The translations under genes were made by a program, and so were the position numbers. Positions 1-8,391 of a stretch of DNA of 14,385 nt are shown one piece after another. Position 1 is the first letter of the stretch, and every line of letters begins with the position of its first letter. The notes below the pieces were generated by a model. That model worked only from the letters and a program-made list of their open reading frames with translations. It had not been told where the DNA came from and did not search any database. The stretch spans positions 1 to 14,385 of the forward strand of contig CAZSOQ010000132.1 of assembly GCA_964608495.1 (NCBI GenBank). The letters are read 5' to 3'. This DNA comes from JAKORR01 sp964608495 (GTDB lineage: Bacteria; Armatimonadota; Zipacnadia; Zipacnadales; FEN-943).

Positions 1-74
1 AGCCGGGACCCACCGAGACGCGGCCGAGCGGCCCGCGGCCCTGCCGGTCGCCCGCGTCTCGGTGGGTCCCGGCT
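1..74. repeat. Perfect 23-bp inverted repeat at the left edge
   Basis: Positions 1-23 are the exact reverse complement of positions 52-74, separated by a 28-base GC-rich spacer (24-51). The right arm lies in the coding sequence of the plus-strand gene and encodes a stretch that fits its F5/8C domain. The left arm reads in the same frame without a stop but gives an uncharacteristic, charged peptide. Pairing reaches base 1, so the repeat may continue outside the window. A fold-back assembly artefact and a true hairpin are both possible; I favour the artefact. Confidence 0.85.
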
Positions 75-3000
75 GGCGAGGGGACGGCTCGGTGCTGACC
101 GACGGGAACCCGAAGTCCGTGCTCGGCAGCGAGCACCAGCCCGTGCGCCCGCTGCTGGTCACCCTGGACCTGGGGAGCGAGCAACCGGTGGCCGGTGTGC
201 TGGTGCAGGCCGAGGATATTGGTCGCCACGTCGCCACCGAGCGCATGAGGTTCGAGGTGTCGCCCGACGGCGCCGAATGGTTCCTCTTCGCCACGCCCGT
301 GCGCAGCGCCGCCGGCGAGTCCGCGGGGGCTCGGCCCTCGCAGTTCCTGGCCGCCAACGTCGCCGTCCCCGTGCGCTATGTGAGGATTCGGGTCACGGGT
401 CTGCGCGGCAACGCCCGCCTGGCCGAGGCGGAAGTGCTCGCCGCCGATCACGCCTCGCCCGCGGCACTGGCCGGCCTGCCGCGCGTGGCGCCCGAGGAGG
501 ACCTGGCCTTCCTCGGCTGGGACTATGACCGCCTGGGCTACGACGCCAGCCCCGGGGAGCCCGTCGCGCTGCGGTTCGGCAACCAGGGCGACCGTCAGGT
601 AGCGGCGGTCCTGACCTGGCGGCTCGAGACCTACGTCGGCAAGGAGATCACCCGTGGCGAGGCGCCCCTGCAGGCGGGCCCTAGCGGGACCGTGGATGTG
701 CCCGTCGAGCTTCCCGGCGACCTGCGGGACGGTCCCTATCGCCTGCGCTTACGCGTCGGGGAGGCACAGGACGACCAGGCCTTCTACTTCGACTACCGCG
801 TGGCCGCGGATTCGCCGCTGCGGCTGCGGCTCGTGGCGCTGCTGGACAACGTGGACCCCGAGGGCTGGGTGAGGATGATGGCGGGGCCGGTGGCGCCCTA
901 CCTGGACGTACGGCGCACACTGCCGGAGGACGCGACGGCCCTGGACGCGGTGCTGGTCATGGCCGAGAACTGGCCGGCCGCCGCGCCTCAGGTGCAGGCC
1001 CTCGATCGCTACCTGCGCGACGGGGGCCGCGCCCTGTTCTTCGCCAGGGTCGCGCCGTCCCTCGCGGCGATGCTGCCGGTGGAGATTGACCGCGACGACC
1101 CGTGGGGCCAGGACGCCAGGCGGCTCCAGGCGCCGTCCTTCTGGCCCGGCTTCGACCCCGCCGCCGGGCCCCGGCAGTATGCCGTCCGCGTCACCGCCAG
1201 GCCCGAGGCCAAGGTCCTCGCCGCCTGGGAGGACGGCGCGCCCGCCGTCGTTGAGGGCACCCACGGATCAGGCCGCGTGCTCTACGTAGCCGCCGGGCCG
1301 GGACGCCTCTGGCAGTGGAGCGAGGGCCTGCGCGGGGCCGATGAGCTCACCCTTCGCGCCCTCTTCTACCTCACCGGCCGACAGGCTCAGGCCGACCAAG
1401 CCCTGCCTGCCCTCGCGGACCAGGTGACACGCGAGCGCCTCGAGCGCCAGGCCTTGATGACGGATCGCGTCGCACCTGACCACCCACCCTCGGCCCGCGA
1501 GGGCGCAAGCCTCGACAACATCGGCCGCTTCGGCTGGCTGGTCGAGGAGGGAGGGATCACGGACAACCTCGGCGCCGACTGCGAGATGCGCTCGCCGGCC
1601 TACCCGAATCCCTGGCGAGTCCTTGTGCCCGAGCGCGGGCCTCTGCGAGGCGATCCCACGCGGGTGAACTGGCTGGCGAAGCGGATTGAGTGGTGCGACG
1701 AGCGGGGCCGCGCGCTCGCCTCGACGATGTCGCTGGCCGAGCCCTGCATCCTCTGGGAGACCCGCGAGAGGCGGGTCGAGATCGCCAGTGACGCGACCCA
1801 CGTGGCCTTCGCGGAGGGGCCCGATGTGCGCGTCGTCGGCCGGGGCGAGGAGATACCGGTTGGCAGGATGAGCGCCAATTGGCTCGTGCTCTTCCGCGCC
1901 GATCGAGAGCTGCGGGATGTGCCCAGGGTCGTCCTGCTGGGCATGCGCCCGGAGTCGCTGCGCCTGGGCGCGAACTTAGAGCTGACCTTCCCGATTGTCG
2001 AGGACACGAAGGTGTTCTGGACGGGCTCCCTTTTCGGCATCCGGCGCTTCGGGCCGGGCGAGACGGCCGGATGGACCGAGGACCTCCCGGCGGCCGTTGC
2101 CGCCCAGGCCGCCCGGCTCGGCCGCTACAGCCTGCACTTCTGGGCCGCTTGCGAGGAGGTGTTCTGGCGCGAGGGGGACGAGATGGTCGTGACCACGCGC
2201 TTCCGGCATAGCGACTTCCAGGACCCCTGGGGCGCCCAACCCGAGATCGCTGCCCCTTTGCCCCCGATGCTCTCCCTGGCCCGGCGGCACGGCTACCCCG
2301 TGAAGGTCGAGGGGGAGGTGCGCGACACCGGCCTCGCCACCAAGTACGGCCCGCTCGAGGTGGTGGACGGCTACGCCGTGCGGTACCGGCTGCCGATCCC
2401 CGTGGGCGACCACTACGGCGTCATCCCGGTCGAGGGGAAGATGGACCTGGCGGAGGCGATAGACTACTACGGCCTGCAGGGCATCGCCACGGTGAAGACG
2501 GCCTCGGGCGGCCTCACCACCGGCGACCCCTATCTCGCCGACCTGCGCGCCTACATGGACTCGGGCAGCGGGCCGGCCTTCGAGAGCCAGTGCATTGACC
2601 TGTACAAGTGGTGGTACTGCTTCCCGGCCCTGACCGCCCGCCCGGCCTACAGCGACGGGGCTCGCGAGACGGTGGACGCCCACTACCGGGAGCACTACTG
2701 GACGACGCTCAACTTCTATCCTCACAAGGCCTTCGTGCGGTACCGCCGCGAGCCGTGGAGCGGGCTGGACTACACGGTGACCTTCGTGTGGCCCGTGATC
2801 TTCCGCGACGGGGTGCGATACTTCTGCGACGAGAACGAGTCCGCGGCCGTGGTACTCTACTGCCTCGAGGCCTACAGCCGGTACTACGGCGATTACGTGA
2901 CGCCGGCCGCCAACTGGAACCTCTGCCTGGACTTCCACAGCCACCTGGAGCGCTTCCACGACTGGGCCGCGATGGCGTCCTCGAACTTCGCCTTCTTCAG

Positions 3001-3874
3001 CACGGTGGGCATAGACATGCTCAACTCCGAGTACCCTGGCAACCTGGCCTTCGCGCGGCTGGCGCGCCAGGTGGGCGACGAGGACTCCGAGGCCCTGGGG
3101 CTGTACCTGGCGGCCAAGGCCGCGGTGCCCGCCGTGGCGCGATACTACATGCCGGACTACGTGGCCTCGATCACCGCCGAGGGCGACCCCTGGCGCGCCT
3201 GGCACTACTACTGGTCGTTCCAGGAGACGGGGCTGACCGGCTCGGAGACCATCGTCCAGCGCGGCGACACGGACTTCATCCTGGCCCTCGGCTGCGGCAT
3301 GCTCGATACGTCGAAGGGCACCGGCCCGGAGATCGCGCTGCTGTACAAGCAGTTCGCCCGCGACCGTGCGGAGGCCTACGAGAAGGCCCTGGACGTCGCC
3401 GCCGAAGAGAACGGGCGGGCCCCGGGGTGGGCCCACCTCATGCAGCGAGCGATCCTGGGCTGGCCGCGCGAGGAGCTGATCGAGACGGCGAAGCGGTTCA
3501 ACGCCGAGCGGCCCGACTGGGGCTGGCAGTCTACCAAGGGTCCGCACAACATGGCGGTTGTCTGCGTCGCCGACACGCCGCTGTTCCTGGCCGAGTGGGC
3601 CCCGGCCGAGTACGTCACGGGGCGGTTCACGCCCGCCGACCGCACGGTGCGGCTGACCCTGAACAGCCGCGAGCCAGGGGCCTACGAGGTGCGCCTGTAC
3701 TCCCAGCGGACCCCCACGGCGGCACGGATCAACGGCCGGCGCTGCGAGGGCTGGAGCTATGACGCCAAGACTGGGTGGCTGGTCCTGCCCGTGCCGGGGC
3801 CGGGCGAGGCCAGCATCGAGGTGGAGCTGTCGGACAAGGCCGAGACGCCCCTGCATCCCTACTTCGCCCGCTAG
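2..3874 (+). CDS. Large multidomain carbohydrate-active protein, 5' partial: F5/8C, amidotransferase-like and unassigned helical region
   Basis: The frame is open from base 2, so the true start is probably upstream. A GTG at 62 is the first start-type codon that retains nearly all of the first domain, and residues here are numbered from it. Residues 1-128 resemble an F5/8 type C (discoidin) binding domain: LTDG, a V-T-L-D-L-G strand, then V-R-Y-V-R-I-R. Residues 150-248 look like an Ig-like beta-sandwich. Residues 253-440 resemble the glutamine-amidotransferase-like Rossmann domain that is attached to some glycosidases, with a strand ending VLVMAENW and a GSGRVLYVAAGPG turn. Residues 480-795 are mainly beta and rich in Trp and acidic residues. 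Residues 795-1180 are helical and aromatic-rich, as in alpha/alpha toroid glycosidases and lyases. Residues 1185-1260 form a C-terminal beta-sandwich. I do not recognise the catalytic family (a DUF5695-like or other toroid glycosidase is possible) and cannot name catalytic residues. No signal peptide is visible because the N-terminus is missing. It converges on the minus-strand cluster, 93 bases away. Confidence 0.85.
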   Translation, partial: AGTHRDAAERPAALPVARVSVGPGWRGDGSVLTDGNPKSVLGSEHQPVRPLLVTLDLGSEQPVAGVLVQAEDIGRHVATERMRFEVSPDGAEWFLFATPVRSAAGESAGARPSQFLAANVAVPVRYVRIRVTGLRGNARLAEAEVLAADHASPAALAGLPRVAPEEDLAFLGWDYDRLGYDASPGEPVALRFGNQGDRQVAAVLTWRLETYVGKEITRGEAPLQAGPSGTVDVPVELPGDLRDGPYRLRLRVGEAQDDQAFYFDYRVAADSPLRLRLVALLDNVDPEGWVRMMAGPVAPYLDVRRTLPEDATALDAVLVMAENWPAAAPQVQALDRYLRDGGRALFFARVAPSLAAMLPVEIDRDDPWGQDARRLQAPSFWPGFDPAAGPRQYAVRVTARPEAKVLAAWEDGAPAVVEGTHGSGRVLYVAAGPGRLWQWSEGLRGADELTLRALFYLTGRQAQADQALPALADQVTRERLERQALMTDRVAPDHPPSAREGASLDNIGRFGWLVEEGGITDNLGADCEMRSPAYPNPWRVLVPERGPLRGDPTRVNWLAKRIEWCDERGRALASTMSLAEPCILWETRERRVEIASDATHVAFAEGPDVRVVGRGEEIPVGRMSANWLVLFRADRELRDVPRVVLLGMRPESLRLGANLELTFPIVEDTKVFWTGSLFGIRRFGPGETAGWTEDLPAAVAAQAARLGRYSLHFWAACEEVFWREGDEMVVTTRFRHSDFQDPWGAQPEIAAPLPPMLSLARRHGYPVKVEGEVRDTGLATKYGPLEVVDGYAVRYRLPIPVGDHYGVIPVEGKMDLAEAIDYYGLQGIATVKTASGGLTTGDPYLADLRAYMDSGSGPAFESQCIDLYKWWYCFPALTARPAYSDGARETVDAHYREHYWTTLNFYPHKAFVRYRREPWSGLDYTVTFVWPVIFRDGVRYFCDENESAAVVLYCLEAYSRYYGDYVTPAANWNLCLDFHSHLERFHDWAAMASSNFAFFSTVGIDMLNSEYPGNLAFARLARQVGDEDSEALGLYLAAKAAVPAVARYYMPDYVASITAEGDPWRAWHYYWSFQETGLTGSETIVQRGDTDFILALGCGMLDTSKGTGPEIALLYKQFARDRAEAYEKALDVAAEENGRAPGWAHLMQRAILGWPREELIETAKRFNAERPDWGWQSTKGPHNMAVVCVADTPLFLAEWAPAEYVTGRFTPADRTVRLTLNSREPGAYEVRLYSQRTPTAARINGRRCEGWSYDAKTGWLVLPVPGPGEASIEVELSDKAETPLHPYFAR

Positions 3875-3880
3875 CCGCGC

Positions 3881-3892
3881 CGTCCGCGGACG
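3881..3892. other. 12-bp perfect palindrome just after the plus-strand stop codon
   Basis: Positions 3881-3892 read CGTCCGCGGACG on both strands, seven bases after the TAG that ends the plus-strand gene. It could fold as a short hairpin with a CGCG loop. At this GC content such a palindrome can arise by chance, and I assign it no function. Confidence 0.3.
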
Positions 3893-3911
3893 AGGGTCGG
3901 GCCGCAGCACC

Positions 3912-3927
3912 CGCCACGGGCGTGGCG
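3912..3927. terminator. Possible weak bidirectional hairpin between convergent genes
   Basis: A 6-bp perfect stem (CGCCAC at 3912-3917 with GTGGCG at 3922-3927) closes a GGGC loop within the 93-base gap separating two convergent genes, where terminators for both strands are expected. No T-tract follows on either side, so it is not a standard intrinsic terminator. Short GC stems are common in such DNA. The call rests mainly on location. Confidence 0.25.
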
Positions 3928-3967
3928 CGCGCCCGCCTGTGGTCAGCCTCTGCCCGATCGCCGGCGG

Positions 3968-5647
3968 TCACCGGCCGCTTACCAGGTCACCGAATCCCGC
4001 CAGCAGGCCGTACTTGTTCTGCCATGTCGTATACATGATGCCCCGCGCCCGGGGCGTTTCGGCCAGCGCCTCCAGCCAGCCGCGAGGGTTGTCCAGCGTG
4101 TCGCCGTCGTAGTAGGCCCCCGCAAGCGTCTCGAAGCCCAGGTCCGAGAAGAACTTGAGAGTCTCGTTGCGCTTGGCGTGGTACCAGCACACGATCACGA
4201 GGTCCTTGGGCACGTGCTCCCACGAGCCCGTGAAGTCGCCCTCCACCAGGTAGTAGTCGCCGTGGGCGTTGTGGTTCGGGTCGAGCATGTCCGACCAGAT
4301 GTACACCTTCGCGTCGGGGTTGACCTCGTGGATCATCTCGCACTGCCGCGTGATGCAGTCGCCCAGGATCTCGCCCATGGTCAGGTTCCGCGCCCGGCAC
4401 GCGGCGCAGCTACCCCCGGCCCGGATCTCGTCCATGCTCAGGAAGTACTTGGCGGGCTTCAGCCGCTCGTGGATCACGCGTATCTGTTCCCGCCAGAACT
4501 CGTACAGCGACGATTCCGACATGCACACGCTGACCTGGCTGCCCTGCGCTATCTGCCCGTGGTAGTAGCTCACCCTGAGCCGCTGGCCGTCCACGATCCG
4601 ACTGCCGTCGGTGATCCTGATGGGCGGGTCCTCGTGATCGCCGCGGAAGTCGCGCAGCTTCGGGTCGGCGATCTCCTCGAAGTCCTTGCCCTCCTCGTAG
4701 ACCGTCTGCCCGTCCTCGCTGGTGACCTTCAGGGGCGTCCCGGGCCTTCGCAGCACGCACCGCAGGCCCACTTCCTCGAGCTGCAGGTCGTCCAGCCAGA
4801 ACCTGCCGCTCCGACCGCCCCACAGGCCCACGTAGATCCGCAGCTCCTCGTTGCCCAGGCTGTTGAAGGTGAAGGCGTAGCGGGTCCAGTCCTGCGTAGG
4901 CTGCAGGGGCGGGTGCAGGGCGGCGATGGCGCGCTTGTCGTTGTAGACCTGCAGGGCGAAGGCCGATGTGGGCTCCAGCTCCTGGGTCCTGACCCACAGG
5001 GTCAGCGTATAGTGGCGATGGGGCTTCACCTTGACGACGCTCATGATGCGCGCGTGACCGTGGGGCTTGTCGGCCCCGCCGAAGTTCTCGAACCGGATCG
5101 CGGCGGCGCCCCCGTGAGGCGCCTGGGTGTCCGCGAAGGAGATGTCCCCCGGCGCATCGTGGAACTGGAAGCCTGCGAACCGATCGCCCTCGAAGCGCTC
5201 CAGGTCCCCGTTCTCTATCGCCACGGGCGGGTCGGCCACCGCCTGCGCCTCGCGGCCCTTGACCTGGAACAGAGCGCCGTCCACGAACAGCCCGGCCGCC
5301 AGATTGGGGTCGAAGCCCAGCGCCGCGCCGCCATAGCCCACCGAGAAGCCGAGCGGGATGATCTCGATGCCCGCCTCGGCGCAGATCCGCTTCATCTCCT
5401 CCAGGCGCTGCAGGCGCGCGTCGTCCCAGCGGCCGAGGCTGTCGGCGCCGCCCGCCCACAACATGCCGTTGAGCCCGTGCGCCGCCGCGACCGACACGAT
5501 GTCGCGAAGGTCGTCCAGGTGCTGGTCCCTCGTCAGGTTGTGCGACACGAAGACCCAGCGATCGGGGTACTGAGGCGCCGCGCTGCAGCTCGCGGTCCCC
5601 GTCACCAGCACGGCAAGACCTGCCAATAGCGCAAGACTCCTGCCCAT
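3968..5647 (-). CDS. GH20-like TIM-barrel protein with an internal carbohydrate-binding insert, probable lipoprotein
   Basis: A 559-residue exported protein. Residues 1-20 are a signal peptide. Cys21 follows T-A-S, an imperfect lipobox, so lipid anchoring is likely but signal peptidase I processing is possible. Residues 27-125 look like the first beta/alpha units of a TIM barrel. Residues 145-292 resemble a CBM4/9-type jelly roll: an IENGDLE-like opening, tryptophan strands and FWLDDLQLEE near the end. Residues 293-365 form a further beta-rich stretch. Residues 371-555 return to barrel-like sequence. FLSMDEIRAGG places an Asp-Glu pair (D406-E407) where GH20-type hexosaminidases carry theirs. 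Strands with Trp451, Trp488 and Trp542 fit the aromatic wall of such a pocket. Immediately after the acidic pair is a CxxC (C414, C417). The start is fixed by an AAGGAGG site 8 bases upstream. It is the last gene of the cluster, 46 bases after the lyase. Beta-N-acetylhexosaminidase-like activity is inference; this may be a separate glycosidase family. Confidence 0.85.
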   Translation of the reverse strand: MGRSLALLAGLAVLVTGTASCSAAPQYPDRWVFVSHNLTRDQHLDDLRDIVSVAAAHGLNGMLWAGGADSLGRWDDARLQRLEEMKRICAEAGIEIIPLGFSVGYGGAALGFDPNLAAGLFVDGALFQVKGREAQAVADPPVAIENGDLERFEGDRFAGFQFHDAPGDISFADTQAPHGGAAAIRFENFGGADKPHGHARIMSVVKVKPHRHYTLTLWVRTQELEPTSAFALQVYNDKRAIAALHPPLQPTQDWTRYAFTFNSLGNEELRIYVGLWGGRSGRFWLDDLQLEEVGLRCVLRRPGTPLKVTSEDGQTVYEEGKDFEEIADPKLRDFRGDHEDPPIRITDGSRIVDGQRLRVSYYHGQIAQGSQVSVCMSESSLYEFWREQIRVIHERLKPAKYFLSMDEIRAGGSCAACRARNLTMGEILGDCITRQCEMIHEVNPDAKVYIWSDMLDPNHNAHGDYYLVEGDFTGSWEHVPKDLVIVCWYHAKRNETLKFFSDLGFETLAGAYYDGDTLDNPRGWLEALAETPRARGIMYTTWQNKYGLLAGFGDLVSGR

Positions 5648-5655
5648 GGCTCGTG

Positions 5656-5662
5656 CCTCCTT
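5656..5662 (-). promoter_or_regulatory. Ribosome binding site of the GH20-like gene
   Basis: On the minus strand this reads AAGGAGG, a full match to the consensus, 8 bases before the ATG at 5647. It is the strongest site in the window. It confirms the start and suggests the last gene of the run is efficiently translated in its own right. Confidence 0.85.
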
Positions 5663-5693
5663 CGAATCCTGGTCTGCGCTCCCACCGGCCCGC

Positions 5694-8360
5694 TCACTCT
5701 CCCGCGTCCTGCTGCTCCTTCAGCTCCGACCCGTCCACCAGGCATGCCGCCGAGGCCCGTGGCCCCGACCTGAGGCACATCGCCCTGGCCCTGGCCGTAC
5801 GGCCGCCGGCCCTCAGCTCACCTACCTCCGGCCCCACCACCACCTGATCCTCCTGCCCGTCCTCGAAGACCAGCCGCAACCCCACCACCATGGGGTCCTC
5901 GCTCGGCAGGGGCTCGACCCGCGGCGGTGCCTGGCTTCCCTCGAGGGGCGTGAGGACGGTCACCAGCGCCACCGGCAGCGTCACGCGGCTCACCAGAGCC
6001 GCCACCGGCGCCTTCTCGGCCGTCGCGCTCCCCGTCGGGACCCATCCCTCGCGCATCTCTAGGCGCGCGTCGTCCGCGCCTCTCACCCACAGATTCGCCC
6101 CCTCGGGATAGCGCGTGCGCGCCGAGGTCTCATCTGCGGCCACTTCCACCATCGGGAAGTGGAAGAGCCTGGAGACCTCGTGCTCCCCTTCGCCGAACAC
6201 GTGGTCAACCACGACCCAGTAGTCGGGCTTGACGAAGAACACGCTGCGCCGATGGGCCAGCGCGCCGTCGCCCTTGATCTCACCGGCCGCGAAGTCCGCC
6301 ACGTCGCTGACCGACCAGCTCAGGAGCTCGGGGTCGGACTGGGGCTGCTCCTGCCCGTCCACCACCAGGACGTTGTGCGCCTGGCTGCCCCGGAAGTACC
6401 TGCCCGAGAGCGGCTGGTCGTAGCTGTAGATCCCGGGGTCTATCAGCAGGTCGCGCCCGGCGTAGAGGATCACCTGCAGCCTGTCCTGATGGCTGTGCCC
6501 CCCGCCCCAGGGCGCGCAGTCGAACAGCAGATAGCGATCCGTCTTCTCCCAGCCCGTGCGCATCACGCAGTACTTCGCGTCCGGCATCGCGTGGGACGTG
6601 AAGCCCGGCGGCTCGGCCTTCAGAGCGGCGTATCTCTCGGTCACGTCAGGGCCGAACATCCACACCCAGCCCGGGGAGGTGTCGTCCAGGCCCAGGTAGC
6701 GCATATCACCACGGCCGTAGAGCAGCGCGCCCAGGCCCATGTTGGCCGTTATGCTCCCTCCGCCTCCCGCGTCGCCTAGGGGCGGGAAGCGCCGGTCGGG
6801 CTTGCTGATGTGCATCAGGAACTCGAACATTCTCTCGTGCCGGTCCAGCAGCCCAGGCACGTCATACCCGTTCGCCCGGCACAGCAGCGCCGCCTTCAGG
6901 AAGCGTTCCATGACCCAGCCGTGGTAGCCCGGCGTCAGCTCATAGTGCGCGCCGTCCGGGTACACGTCCCTCTCCATATGCTGCACCAGGTAGTCGAAGG
7001 CCCTCTGGCGCCAGGCCGCCGCCTCCCGGAGCTCGGGCAGCATGATGCCGATTGCCGCCAGGCCCGTGCACTCGACCACCTGCCAGTTGCCCTGCCGGAA
7101 GGCCACGGTGAAGCGCTGCAGATGCCGTGCGTGCTCGACCAGCGAGCGGGTCATCTCGTACTTCGCCTGCGCGTCGAACTCCGGCGCGTCCATGAACAGC
7201 TCCATCACGTCGAACCACAGGTCCCCGCGGATCCCCGCCTCCAGCGTCCGCCACACCGTGCCGTCCTTCCCACGCGAGTTCGTCAGTATCCGCGGCACCG
7301 GATTGTCCGCGATCCAGTCCCGCAGCGTGTACACGAAATCCTCCGCATACTTGCTGTCACCGGTGGCCCAGTAGGCATAGCCCAGGTGCTGCCAGTACCC
7401 GAAGCGGCTCAGCACATGGGTCCACTCCCACGGCCCCTGGAGCCACTGGATGTTCCGGTCCAGCGTCTTGGGCACGCCCAGGAAGTCGAAGTCGCGGGCC
7501 AGCACCTTGTCCGCCGCCGGCACGTACCGCTTCAGCCCGCCCCACCTCTCGTCGTACAGCGCCGCGATCCGGTCCCTGTCCCGCCGCGACCAGGTCCAGC
7601 GCGGCTCGGTGCGCGTCTCCAGATGCCGCGCCCACGCCGCCTTGGCCGCCTCCCAGTCGCGCGCCTCAACCCCCGCGCGCACGTCCAGCAGCTCCGGGCG
7701 CGCCAGGTCCAGCAGCCCGAAGAGCTCTTCCTCGTTCTTGACGGCGATGTCCGCGGGCGGGAAGGGCACTGCTTCCTCGACCACCTCGCCTCGCGGCTGG
7801 GTCACGAGCATCACCTCGTCCATGACAAGCTCGGCTGGACCCGCCCGACCGCCCGCCTGCACGAACGAGAAGTTGACCATCTGGATGCGGTCGGCAAGGG
7901 CGCCGAGGCCCTGGAAGGCGGACAGCGGCACCGAGAACCGGCGCCAGTCGTCGAAGGAGAGGATCACGGGATGGTCGCCGGCCGACGCCACCAGCTCGCC
8001 GTTGGGATGCTCGTCGGTCTTCTCCGTTCGCTGCATGAGCATGGGGATCAGCTTCGCCCCACCGCCGTCGGCCTTGATGCTGAAGCTGAGGTACTGGTAG
8101 GGCCGCACGTCAACCCCGTCCTCGACCATCGCCCGGAGCCAGTCGTAGTGGGGCGCCTGGGACAGGTCGAAGGTGAACCGCAGCGCCCGCGTCTTCCGCC
8201 CGTCGCGCTCGACCTCCACGACCTCATGGGCGTTGAACTTCGACCGCCAGGCCATCTCGACCCCGTCGAAGTCGCAGACCGTCACGTCCTCGGCCGCCCG
8301 CGGGCACCCACAGCCCACGACCAGACCGACCATGAGCACCGCCGCTCGGCTTCTCAGCAT
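5694..8360 (-). CDS. Heparinase II/III-type polysaccharide lyase, lipoprotein
   Basis: An 888-residue protein from the ATG at 8360, which has an AGGA-type site and begins a signal peptide. The frame extends upstream to a TTG at 8411, but that codon lies inside the previous gene, lacks a properly spaced ribosome binding site and adds a non-signal-like leader. Residues 1-16 end in a V-V-G lipobox before Cys17, predicting a lipid-anchored protein. Residues 27-188 form a jelly-roll binding module. Residues 205-560 are a helical toroid containing GNWQVVE (Asn425) and YELTPGYH (Tyr473, His480). Residues 590-800 form the heparinase II/III beta-sandwich, with GGGHSHQD (His622, His624), LLIDPGIYSYD and AHNVLVVDGQEQ. 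Asn, Tyr and His in these contexts match the catalytic set of PL12/15/17/21-type lyases, which cleave uronate-containing chains by beta-elimination. The Asn-Trp pair resembles PL12-type enzymes more than the Asn-His types. The substrate (heparin-like, alginate-like or other) cannot be read. It starts 31 bases after the GH39-like gene ends. Confidence 0.88.
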   Translation of the reverse strand: MLRSRAAVLMVGLVVGCGCPRAAEDVTVCDFDGVEMAWRSKFNAHEVVEVERDGRKTRALRFTFDLSQAPHYDWLRAMVEDGVDVRPYQYLSFSIKADGGGAKLIPMLMQRTEKTDEHPNGELVASAGDHPVILSFDDWRRFSVPLSAFQGLGALADRIQMVNFSFVQAGGRAGPAELVMDEVMLVTQPRGEVVEEAVPFPPADIAVKNEEELFGLLDLARPELLDVRAGVEARDWEAAKAAWARHLETRTEPRWTWSRRDRDRIAALYDERWGGLKRYVPAADKVLARDFDFLGVPKTLDRNIQWLQGPWEWTHVLSRFGYWQHLGYAYWATGDSKYAEDFVYTLRDWIADNPVPRILTNSRGKDGTVWRTLEAGIRGDLWFDVMELFMDAPEFDAQAKYEMTRSLVEHARHLQRFTVAFRQGNWQVVECTGLAAIGIMLPELREAAAWRQRAFDYLVQHMERDVYPDGAHYELTPGYHGWVMERFLKAALLCRANGYDVPGLLDRHERMFEFLMHISKPDRRFPPLGDAGGGGSITANMGLGALLYGRGDMRYLGLDDTSPGWVWMFGPDVTERYAALKAEPPGFTSHAMPDAKYCVMRTGWEKTDRYLLFDCAPWGGGHSHQDRLQVILYAGRDLLIDPGIYSYDQPLSGRYFRGSQAHNVLVVDGQEQPQSDPELLSWSVSDVADFAAGEIKGDGALAHRRSVFFVKPDYWVVVDHVFGEGEHEVSRLFHFPMVEVAADETSARTRYPEGANLWVRGADDARLEMREGWVPTGSATAEKAPVAALVSRVTLPVALVTVLTPLEGSQAPPRVEPLPSEDPMVVGLRLVFEDGQEDQVVVGPEVGELRAGGRTARARAMCLRSGPRASAACLVDGSELKEQQDAGE

Positions 8361-8363
8361 CGC

Positions 8364-8368
8364 TTCCT
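8364..8368 (-). promoter_or_regulatory. Ribosome binding site that decides the lyase start
   Basis: The minus strand reads AGGAA about 3-4 bases before the ATG at 8360. Spacing is slightly short. It is the only reasonable site near this N-terminus, and the protein from that ATG begins directly with a lipoprotein signal peptide. Confidence 0.55.
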
Positions 8369-8391
8369 GCCTCGTCCCGCGATTGCCCGGG

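Noticed and set aside
1976..3910. 644-codon open frame antisense to the first gene
   Set aside because: Its translation is Val/Arg/Gly/His-rich with no recognisable domain, while the plus-strand frame shows a coherent multidomain enzyme. Long antisense frames are expected where third positions are nearly all G or C.
3959..3976. GCCGG/CCGGC 5-bp stem overlapping the stop codon of the GH20-like gene
   Set aside because: Short, lies partly within the coding end and has no T-tract; expected by chance at this GC content.
4178..5629. 483-codon plus-strand open frame over the GH20-like gene
   Set aside because: Low-complexity Val/Leu/His/Arg-rich translation with no motif; the minus-strand frame has a signal peptide, a perfect ribosome binding site and domain motifs.
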